Shown here one piece after another: positions 1 to 4,718 of a stretch of DNA of 8,098 nucleotides. This DNA comes from Chloroflexi bacterium RBG_16_68_14. GTDB lineage: Bacteria; Chloroflexota; Dehalococcoidia; DSTF01; RBG-16-68-14. Positions within the stretch are counted from its first letter, which is position 1. Each line of letters begins with the position of its first letter. Made by a program: the position numbers and the translations under genes. Where the stretch lies: contig MGOB01000101.1 of the NCBI GenBank assembly GCA_001796995.1, positions 4,004 through 12,101 of the forward strand, given 5' to 3'. The notes beneath the pieces are model-generated. The model did no database searches, was not told the origin of the DNA, and was given only the letters and a program-made list of their open reading frames with translations.

Positions 1-95
1 CCGGCGCGGGCCCAGCGGTAGACGGTCTGCGGAGCTACGCGCAGCCGTTCCGCCGCCTCCCGGACGGTGATGTACCGGGCCGGTTCGTAGTCCAT
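1..95 (-). CDS. Excisionase-family HTH DNA-binding protein, N-terminal part only
   Basis: The minus strand reads from ATG at 95 to the window edge and gives 31 residues beginning MDYEPARYITVREAAERL and continuing with RVAPQTVYRWARAG. The pattern (Y-I-T-V-R-E-A-A-x-x-L-x-V-x-x-x-T-V-Y-R-W) is the winged-helix/MerR-like fold of the excisionase family (HTH_17 type): a short helix, a turn, then a recognition helix starting at the T-V-Y-R-W motif. Such proteins bind DNA in phage or integrative-element excision, or act as small stand-alone regulators. A G-rich stretch (GGGGGCGAC in the minus-strand reading) directly before the ATG may serve as ribosome binding site. The gene is cut by the window, so its length, any partner integrase and its true role cannot be seen. 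The HTH call is firm and the excisionase role is only a family label. Confidence 0.8.
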   Translation of the reverse strand, partial: MDYEPARYITVREAAERLRVAPQTVYRWARA

Positions 96-129
96 GTCGC
101 CCCCGACTGCTCTCCTGTGCTCTGCGGGG

Positions 130-144
130 CTGTACTTTGTACAG
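130..144. promoter_or_regulatory. Dyad operator candidate upstream of the HTH gene
   Basis: CTGTAC-TTT-GTACAG is a perfect 6-bp inverted repeat with a 3-base centre, 35 bases upstream of the minus-strand HTH gene start. A further GTAC follows at 144-147. The position suits an autoregulatory operator for a small HTH protein. No protein has been shown to bind it. Confidence 0.35.
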
Positions 145-155
145 TACCACTGGCA

Positions 156-177
156 GGGTAGGGCAGGGCATAGGGGG
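156..177 (+). other. G-quadruplex motif
   Basis: Four G-runs (156-158, 161-163, 166-168, 173-177) are separated by loops of 2, 2 and 4 bases (TA, CA, CATA), which satisfies the standard G3+N1-7 rule. It lies between the divergent HTH and PAS-LuxR genes. On the plus strand it is template DNA for the HTH gene. Whether it folds in the cell is unknown. Confidence 0.5.
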
Positions 178-292
178 AATTAGGTACGTGCATTTGGTCA
201 AGTTGTCTAAATATGATCAGCAAATGCCGCCGTTCTGGGACGATTAGGTGCGCCTTCGCGAGTACAGATGAGCAATAGTGAATTTCACGGGT

Positions 293-321
293 TTGACACG
301 GGCACAAAACGTCAGTACGCT
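293..321 (+). promoter_or_regulatory. Putative sigma-70-type promoter of the PAS-LuxR gene
   Basis: A consensus TTGACA (293-298) is followed after 17 bases by TACGCT (316-321), which shares three of six positions with TATAAT including the key T-A...T. Transcription would start near 328, about 50 bases before the preferred GTG start. The -35 box and spacing are good and the -10 box is weak. Confidence 0.45.
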
Positions 322-335
322 CTTGACTCAAGAGC
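319..335. promoter_or_regulatory. Perfect 17-bp dyad over the promoter (operator candidate)
   Basis: GCTCTTGA-C-TCAAGAGC is a perfect 8-bp inverted repeat around a single central base. It overlaps the putative -10 box (316-321) and the expected start of transcription. A one-base centre rules out an RNA hairpin of this exact shape, so a protein binding site is the more natural reading. The downstream LuxR-type protein is an obvious candidate for binding its own promoter, but that is inference. Confidence 0.45.
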
Positions 336-377
336 TCATCGATTCCCTGCTTCATGTCGCGGGAGGGAGCCTGGGGC

Positions 378-2387
378 GTGTCAGAGAAGAAGCCTTCCCC
401 TAAACGCAAGACCCACCGCGTTTCCGCGAGCGCCACGAGCAAGGACGGCCAGCGGGCGGAGCAGGCCCTGCGCGAGAGCGAGGCCTGGTTCTCCTGGCTG
501 TTTCAGGCCTCCCCGCTCTCCATCACGGTCAGCAGGATACGCGACGGCTACATCGTCGATGTGAACAACGCCTTCCTGCGGCTGATGGGCTACAGCAGGG
601 AAGCGGTCATCGGCCGCACCGCCATAGAGCTAGGCATCCTGGTTGATCCCGGCGACCGCGAGCGGGCGGTGCGGGCCGTTCGGGAGCAGGGGGCGATCCT
701 CGACTTCCCCCTCCAGGTCCGCACCAATGACGGCCAGGTGCGCGATCTCCTGTGTTCGCTCGTCGAGATCCAGGTAGCAGATGAGCCCTGCGTCTTGGCC
801 ATGTCCCAGGATGTCACCGGGCGCAAGCGGGCAGAGGCGACCCTGCGCGAGAGCGAGGAGCGCCTGCGCACCCTCATCGGGGATGTCGACGCCATCGTCT
901 GGGAAGCCAGCGCAACGACCTGGCAGTTCTCCTTCGTCAGCGGCCGGGCGGAAGCGATCCTGGGCTACCCCGTTGAGCAGTGGACCACGGAGCCAGATTT
1001 CTGGGCCAATCACATTTATCCAGACGATCGGGAGCACGCCGTGGCCTTCTGCGCGAAGGCAACAGCGGAAGCCAGGGATCACGAGTTTGCCTACCGGATG
1101 GTAGCGAAGGACGGCCGCGCCGTCTGGCTCCACGACGTAGTGCGCGTCATCACGGATAGTGAAGGAAAGACGCAGCAACTTCGTGGCATCATGGTCGACA
1201 TCACCGAGCGCCAGCGGGCGGAGCAGGAGATCCGCCTCCTGTTCCGCCTCCTGCTCTCCATCACCCAGGCGATGAGCGAGGCCCCTGACTTCAACTCGGC
1301 GCTGGAGGTGGCGCTCTGCAAGGTGTGCAAGGCCACCGGCTGGGAGTTCGGCGAGGCCTGGGTGCCTGGCCCGGACGGCCAGGCGCTGGTGTGTGCCAGC
1401 TCATGTCACGCGGACAGGGAGGGGCTGGAGGAGTTCCGCCGGTTCAGCCGGGAGATGACCTTTCCCCTTGAAATCGGGCTGCCCGGCCGGGTCTGGGCAT
1501 CGCAGCAGCCGGAGTGGATCGAGGACGTCTCGGCAGCTGACCCAGCCATCTTCCCCCGGGCTGCCGGGGCGGCGGAGGCCGGCCTCAAGGCGGCGCTGGG
1601 AGTGCCCCTCGCCATCGATGGCCAGGTGCTGGCCGTCCTCGATTTCTTCTTGTCGCAGCCCCGGGAAGAGGACCGGCGCATGGTGGAGGTCGTCTCGGCG
1701 GTCGCGGCGCAGTTGGGTGAGGTGGTGCAGCGTAAGCGCGCCGAGGAGGCGCTGCGGGAGAGCGAGGAGCGCTTCCGCCTGCTGGCCGAAAACGCCCAGG
1801 ACGTCATCTTCCGCTACCGCCTGACGGAGCCTATAGGCTACGAGTACATCAGCCCGGCGGGAAGCACCATGAGCGGCTATGCCATCGAAGAGTTCTACGC
1901 CGACCCAGACTTCGGCCACAAGATCATCCATCCGGACGATCTGGCAGCGTTCGATGAGATGAATACGCGGCTCCTGAGCGGCCCCGTGGAGCTGCGCTGG
2001 GTCCGCAAGGACGGCTCCACCGTCTGGACTGAGCAGCGCAACGTCAGCGTCTACGGCGAGAACGGGAACCTGATCGCCATCGAAGGCATCGTGCGGGACG
2101 TCACGGAGCGCAAGCGGGCAGAGGAGGCGCTCCGGCGGGCGCGGGAGGAGCTGGAGGGAAAGGTGGAGCGAGCGCTACTGCGCAGGAACCCCTACGGGCT
2201 CACCTTCCGCGAGCTCACCGTGCTCCACCTGGTGGCGGCCGGGCGGGCGGACAAGCAGATCGCCGCCGAGCTGGGCATCAGCCCGCTCACCGTCCACAAG
2301 CACGTCTCGAATATCCTTGCCAAGATGAACGCCGCCTCCCGTACGGAGGCAGGCATGCGCGCCCTGCGGGAGGGGCTGCTGGACTAG
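378..2387 (+). CDS. PAS-PAS-GAF-PAS sensor with C-terminal LuxR-type HTH
   Basis: A 669-residue, probably cytoplasmic one-component regulator in which stacked sensor domains are joined directly to a DNA-binding output. Counting from GTG 378: PAS 1 about 35-150, PAS 2 158-280, GAF 292-450, PAS 3 460-585, and a LuxR/NarL-type HTH 605-668 (recognition helix SPLTVHKHVSNILAKM). Each PAS ends in a PAC-like D-[IV]-T-x-R-x-R-A-E and runs into a charged signalling helix; RAEEALRESEERF-like segments recur. There is no histidine kinase, receiver or membrane segment. Ligands are unknown. An ATG exists at 354 in the same frame, but nothing like a ribosome binding site precedes it. The GTG at 378 follows GGGAGGGAG (361-369), and the same 12-mer GGGAGGGAGCCT sits before the DUF3870-like gene. 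The GTG product also starts more naturally (MSEKKPSPKRK). PAS/GAF/LuxR domain calls are firm; the target genes are not visible. Confidence 0.88.
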   Translation: MSEKKPSPKRKTHRVSASATSKDGQRAEQALRESEAWFSWLFQASPLSITVSRIRDGYIVDVNNAFLRLMGYSREAVIGRTAIELGILVDPGDRERAVRAVREQGAILDFPLQVRTNDGQVRDLLCSLVEIQVADEPCVLAMSQDVTGRKRAEATLRESEERLRTLIGDVDAIVWEASATTWQFSFVSGRAEAILGYPVEQWTTEPDFWANHIYPDDREHAVAFCAKATAEARDHEFAYRMVAKDGRAVWLHDVVRVITDSEGKTQQLRGIMVDITERQRAEQEIRLLFRLLLSITQAMSEAPDFNSALEVALCKVCKATGWEFGEAWVPGPDGQALVCASSCHADREGLEEFRRFSREMTFPLEIGLPGRVWASQQPEWIEDVSAADPAIFPRAAGAAEAGLKAALGVPLAIDGQVLAVLDFFLSQPREEDRRMVEVVSAVAAQLGEVVQRKRAEEALRESEERFRLLAENAQDVIFRYRLTEPIGYEYISPAGSTMSGYAIEEFYADPDFGHKIIHPDDLAAFDEMNTRLLSGPVELRWVRKDGSTVWTEQRNVSVYGENGNLIAIEGIVRDVTERKRAEEALRRAREELEGKVERALLRRNPYGLTFRELTVLHLVAAGRADKQIAAELGISPLTVHKHVSNILAKMNAASRTEAGMRALREGLLD

Positions 2388-2398
2388 CGGCAGCCTGC

Positions 2399-2514
2399 TG
2401 TCACCCTGAGCGAAGCGAAGGGTCTCTCTACCCTCTGGGCAACGCCTTCTACCATGGGGCAGGCCGGTCGGAAGGGGCCAAGAGACGCTTCGCTACGCTC
2501 AGCATGACAGGGTG
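2399..2514. repeat. Imperfect palindromic intergenic repeat (REP/MITE-like)
   Basis: The left arm TCACCCTGAGCGAAGCGAAG (from 2401) continues with GGTCTCT to 2427. The right arm (2481-2514) is its inverted partner and carries an extra TCACCCTG-type block. Over 27 aligned bases (TCACCCTGAG... against TCATGCTGAG...) the arms agree at 23. About 53 bases separate them. The CTGAGCGAAGCGAAG core is familiar from many bacterial genomes as a dispersed intergenic repeat. There is no transposase here, so a non-autonomous or relic element is likely. On RNA it would form a long hairpin just after the LuxR gene stop and could shield the 3' end of that message. Confidence 0.7.
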
Positions 2515-2577
2515 ACTCACAGGCGTATTCGATGGCCCGTGCTGGGCAAAATGGGACGCAACCCTGTTGCCACAACG

Positions 2578-2638
2578 CGTAGGGGCGAGCTAAAGCTCGC
2601 CGCTACGCTCCTTGCTCTCCCGCCGCGTTGCCCCTACG
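2578..2638. repeat. Second palindromic repeat, CGTAGGGGC / GCCCCTACG
   Basis: The outer arms CGTAGGGGC (2578-2586) and GCCCCTACG (2630-2638) are perfect inverse copies. Inside lies a tight perfect stem GCGAGCT-AA-AGCTCGC (2585-2600). This is a different family from the repeat at 2399-2514 and sits about 60 bases after it. Repeats with GTAGGGGC-type ends are common in GC-rich intergenic DNA. The stretch between the two repeats (2515-2577) shows nothing else I can support. Confidence 0.6.
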
Positions 2639-2667
2639 GGCCCGCATCGCTATCCGCTACCCCGAAA

Positions 2668-2685
2668 TAGGTAGAGACGTACCTA
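2668..2685. promoter_or_regulatory. TAGGTA-N6-TACCTA dyad (operator candidate)
   Basis: A perfect 6-bp inverted repeat with six central bases (GAGACG), about 160 bases upstream of the DUF3870-like gene. Spaced dyads of this size are typical of NarL/LuxR-type HTH dimers. Its right half, ACGTACCTAA (2677-2686), is the exact reverse complement of TTAGGTACGT at 180-189 upstream of the LuxR-type gene. A link to that regulator is inference. Confidence 0.3.
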
Positions 2686-2845
2686 ACCCTCGCCATGCGC
2701 CCGCCGCCCCATGGGGGACAATGTAAGGGTAAGCATAGGGGATTCTTTAGCCCCTACCGCGAACTTTCACGGATCCTTGATGGAACGGAGGACGCGGGAG
2801 CAGCACTATATCCCCAGTATGGGCGGTGTTCCTGGGAGGGAGCCT

Positions 2846-3220
2846 ATGGATGTCGATTCGCCGGTGGGACCTTCTATGGTCGTTCTGGGCAGCGCCCGCC
2901 TGCCCAAGGGCATAGGCGGGAATGAGGCGAGCGCCTTGATGATCGAGCTCAGCATTGACTCGGAGGACGGCCGGATCGAGGAGGTGGCGACGACGCTCCT
3001 GCTGCCTGGCTACACCGCGCTGCTGCGCTCCCTCCTGATTGGCCGCCGGCTGGACGAGGTGGAGGGCGCCGCTCAGCAGCTCGGCGCGCGGCTTCGGGGA
3101 GCGCTGCTCAGGCCCACCGTCGCCGCCCTGGCCAACGCCGTCTCCCACGGCACCCATCGCGAGGGCGCACTGGCGGCCGGCCGCGATGGAGCGTCCTGGG
3201 CGGAGATTCCGCGATGGTGA
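2846..3220 (+). CDS. DUF3870-like small protein
   Basis: A 124-residue soluble protein of unknown function. The core, about residues 11-100, runs MVVLGSARLPKGI, then an IELSID-x-x-x-GRI-x-x-V strand pair, then TLLLPGYTALLRSLLIGRRL and a helical part ending ALLRPTVAALANAVS. I recognise this as the DUF3870 pattern (G-x-A-x-LP, then G-x-I, then a helix leading to a LL-x-G-x-x-L motif); that match is from memory. The frame is open further upstream to ATG 2711, but ATG 2846 is preferred because GGAGG (2835-2839) sits six bases before it and the conserved part begins shortly after. No signal peptide or membrane segment is visible. The last 20 or so residues (REGALAAGRDG...) look unconserved. The gene stands alone; its role is not known. 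Confidence 0.72.
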   Translation: MDVDSPVGPSMVVLGSARLPKGIGGNEASALMIELSIDSEDGRIEEVATTLLLPGYTALLRSLLIGRRLDEVEGAAQQLGARLRGALLRPTVAALANAVSHGTHREGALAAGRDGASWAEIPRW

Positions 3221-3253
3221 CCGGAGCGGCATCGTAGGAAGGGACGGACAGAA

Positions 3254-3401
3254 GGGGGAGAGCACGGCGGTACGCACCGAACGTCTTGTCGCCGGGGGCC
3301 TGAGGCGCCGACGACAGATCCGGTGGGCGCCGTGCTCGCCAACGCGATGGTAGCACTATTTGGTGTTGCCACAAAGGCCGGCAACGCCGCCGGCCTTTTT
3401 T
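3254..3401 (+). ncRNA. Structured RNA candidate ending in a terminator
   Basis: The 358 bases between the DUF3870-like gene and the next reading frame hold no conventional gene, but the first half can fold. GAGCACGGCG (3260-3269) pairs perfectly over 58 bases with CGCCGTGCTC (3328-3337). Inside is a hairpin at 3287-3316 (TGTCG/CGACA, CGG/CCG, GCC/GGC, loop TGA), and a small CGGT/ACCG hairpin at 3268-3279 that partly competes with the long stem. After a linker come two mutually exclusive hairpins at 3361-3398, the second being a terminator. The layout (aptamer-like domain, linker, switchable terminator) suggests a riboswitch or attenuator, or a structured 3' end of the upstream message. I cannot match it to a known class, and hand folding of GC-rich DNA overpredicts stems. 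Confidence 0.35.
3373..3401 (+). terminator. Rho-independent terminator
   Basis: AAAGGCCGGC (3373-3382) pairs perfectly with GCCGGCCTTT (3389-3398) around a six-base loop and continues into a run of six T (3396-3401). It lies 150 bases after the DUF3870-like stop codon and 178 before the next start, so it may end the upstream message or act as an attenuator for the downstream genes. Confidence 0.9.
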
Positions 3402-3548
3402 CATGTCCCGTCCGCCTCCCCCGGACGATGTAGGGGGTTCCCCGATGGCGCCCGCCCCGGCGCGGCCGCACACTGCTGATCGAGACACAGCTAGAACCTC
3501 GCGATACTCGGGAGCGGCCCTCGGCGGTTCCGCATCGGACTGACCTTC

Positions 3549-3573
3549 GCCTCCCCTGGCGCAGCAAGGAGGC
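3549..3573 (+). promoter_or_regulatory. Hairpin that would mask the ribosome binding site at 3566-3572
   Basis: GCCTCC (3549-3554) is perfectly complementary to GGAGGC (3568-3573), which contains the core of the strong Shine-Dalgarno AAGGAGG (3566-3572). The loop is 13 bases. If the hairpin forms, translation of the small reading frame at 3579, and by coupling padR, would be lowered. The segment 3402-3548 between terminator and hairpin shows only a short CGTCCG/CGGACG hairpin at 3409-3427. Confidence 0.35.
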
Positions 3574-3578
3574 CCGCC

Positions 3579-3644
3579 ATGGGAGACGATACCGCATCGA
3601 GGCGCGCCTACCGGCGACCAGGGCGGAAGGGTCGCCGGCGATGA
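3579..3644 (+). CDS. Short basic peptide (21 aa) overlapping the PadR gene
   Basis: ATG 3579 follows AAGGAGG with six bases between them, the best ribosome binding site in the window. The frame encodes 21 residues, starting MGDDTASRRAYRRPG, of which ten are Arg or Lys, and stops at TGA 3642-3644, overlapping the next ATG (3641) as ATGA. That arrangement is typical of translational coupling. I recognise no family. It may be a leader peptide whose translation delivers ribosomes to padR, a genuine small protein, or simply an accidental frame using a ribosome binding site left from an older start. Length and composition alone cannot decide this. Confidence 0.4.
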   Translation: MGDDTASRRAYRRPGRKGRRR

Positions 3645-4228
3645 GCCTTCGCACCGTCCTCCTCGCCATCCTGAGCAAGGAGCCCAACACCGGCTACGGC
3701 CTGGGGCGGCTGCTCCAGAAGGAGCTCAGCCATCTCTGGGACGCCCGCCTCCAGCAGATCTACGGGGAGCTGGCCCGGCTCCAGGCGGACGGCCTGGTGA
3801 CGGCGCAGGCCATCGACCTGCCGAACCGGCCGGCGAAGAAGGTGTATTCCCTCACCCCGACCGGTCGGGACGAGCTGGACGGATGGCTGGCGGAGCGCCC
3901 CGCCCCCGTCGCATGCAAGGACGACCTGCTGGTCAAGCTCTACTGCCTGGACGGGATGCATCGGGACCTGACGATCCGCCGCCTGGAGGAACGGCGCGAG
4001 CAGGCGGAGAGCGAGGTGGGGAAGCTACGCCACCAGCTCGCCCAGACGCCGCGCACCGATCCCGGCCAGCTAGGACCCTTGCTGGTGCTGGAGGCCGCCC
4101 TCTACCGCGCGGAGGCGGAGGTCTCCTGGTGCGCCAGGGCGCTCTCCTGCCTGCGGGAAGGGCAGGACGAACGCTCCGTCTCGGAAGAGCCCCAGCGTCG
4201 CACCTGGCTGCGCGCCGCCGGCGCGTAG
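3641..4228 (+). CDS. PadR-family transcriptional regulator
   Basis: A 195-residue protein with the two-part PadR layout. The N-terminal winged helix spans about 1-85: MSLRTVLLAILSKEPNTGYG, then IYGELARLQADGLV as the recognition-helix region, then KKVYSLTPTGRDELDGWL as the wing. A C-terminal helical dimerisation domain (about 92-175, beginning KDDLLVKLYCLDG, with a coiled-coil-like RRLEERREQAESEVGKLR) follows. PadR proteins are usually repressors released by small aromatic or toxic compounds and often control a nearby efflux or decarboxylase gene; none is next to it here. The start matches the usual family N-terminus. GGAAGG (3625-3630) is a modest ribosome binding site, and overlap with the preceding 21-codon frame suggests coupling. 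The C-terminal 20 residues are polar and probably disordered. The next gene has its own promoter, so padR appears to end its transcription unit. Confidence 0.9.
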   Translation: MSLRTVLLAILSKEPNTGYGLGRLLQKELSHLWDARLQQIYGELARLQADGLVTAQAIDLPNRPAKKVYSLTPTGRDELDGWLAERPAPVACKDDLLVKLYCLDGMHRDLTIRRLEERREQAESEVGKLRHQLAQTPRTDPGQLGPLLVLEAALYRAEAEVSWCARALSCLREGQDERSVSEEPQRRTWLRAAGA

Positions 4229-4335
4229 GGCCCGCCACATCCGCTAGATCCTGAACCGACCGTGCAAACGGGTGCCGGAGCCACGCTGCTGCTGTCAAGG
4301 CAGGGCTGGCTCTTGATGGCAAAATAGGGCAGATG

Positions 4336-4364
4336 TTCCAACAAGCGTGAAATGGTAGTATAAT
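4336..4364 (+). promoter_or_regulatory. Promoter candidate for the restriction-modification genes
   Basis: A perfect TATAAT (4359-4364) lies 38 bases before ATG 4402. At 17 bases upstream the best -35 is TTCCAA (4336-4341), only half matching TTGACA. Transcription would start near 4371. A perfect -10 box stands out in DNA this GC-rich. The rest of the 173-base gap after padR holds a 9-bp stem with two G-T pairs (4291-4299 with 4312-4320) and no T-run. Confidence 0.5.
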
Positions 4365-4401
4365 CACGCCCGGTGGATAGTTGGCTCTAGAGGTAGCCGG
4401 C

Positions 4402-4716
4402 ATGGAGCCATACAGGCAAGCAGTCCCCGCCATCGGCCTGTCCTTAGAACGGAATACAGGCCGGGTTCCCGGCGATGGATACTACTACGTGCTGTTCAAT
4501 GGCGAAGTCAAAGGCCGGTATCGGAGTCTGAGGCAGGCCCAGGCCCAATACAAGCAACTCTTTGCGAACAGCGGCTGGACCCCCGACCCTACAGAGGCGG
4601 CAAGCGTTGACGTGGCGACGGAAACGGTTGAACGTTACATGAACGAGCTAGAAGACTACTGGAGCAATGCCCACAAGCACGCCCGCCGCGGCGGGAAAAC
4701 GATGTATAGGAGCTAG
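4402..4716 (+). CDS. Hypothetical protein (104 aa) ahead of the DNA methyltransferase
   Basis: I do not recognise this protein. It has a short N-terminal tail, a hydrophobic segment GDGYYYVLFNGEVKGRYRSL (residues 24-43) that reads like a beta hairpin, a helix RQAQAQYKQLFANSGW (44-59), a polar linker, an acidic helix VATETVERYMNELEDYW (71-87) and a basic tail. There is no helix-turn-helix, so it does not look like a restriction-modification controller protein, and no catalytic motif is visible. ATG 4402 is preferred over an in-frame TTG at 4381 because AGAGGT (4389-4394) precedes it at good distance and the TTG would lie about ten bases from the expected transcript start. The gene ends two bases before the methyltransferase start, and that gene's ribosome binding site lies inside its last codons, so the two are very likely one coupled operon. 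Confidence 0.75.
   Translation: MEPYRQAVPAIGLSLERNTGRVPGDGYYYVLFNGEVKGRYRSLRQAQAQYKQLFANSGWTPDPTEAASVDVATETVERYMNELEDYWSNAHKHARRGGKTMYRS
4682..4695. promoter_or_regulatory. 14-bp perfect palindrome containing CCGCGG
   Basis: CCCGCCG-CGGCGGG is a perfect 14-bp palindrome inside the 3' end of the small gene, 23 bases before the methyltransferase start. Its centre is CCGCGG, the site cut by Eco29kI-type nucleases and one of only two I find in the window. It could be a methylation-sensitive control site, a hairpin affecting translation, or a chance result of Arg/Gly codons. Confidence 0.3.
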
Positions 4717-4718
4717 AC

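Noticed and set aside
354..377. ATG 354 as start of the PAS-LuxR gene
   Set aside because: Nothing resembling a ribosome binding site precedes it, and the GGGAGGGAG that would serve as one lies after it and before GTG 378.
3344..3369. T-box-like antiterminator: GCGA, a TGGTAG bulge, then CAC/GTG and TTGC
   Set aside because: The bulge is six bases rather than the usual seven, the conserved T-box sequence (GGTGGNACCGCG type) is not matched, and this hairpin would free rather than block the terminator. No aminoacyl-tRNA or amino-acid gene follows.
4291..4320. Stem after padR as a terminator
   Set aside because: It needs two G-T pairs, has a 12-base loop and is followed by A residues rather than a T-run.
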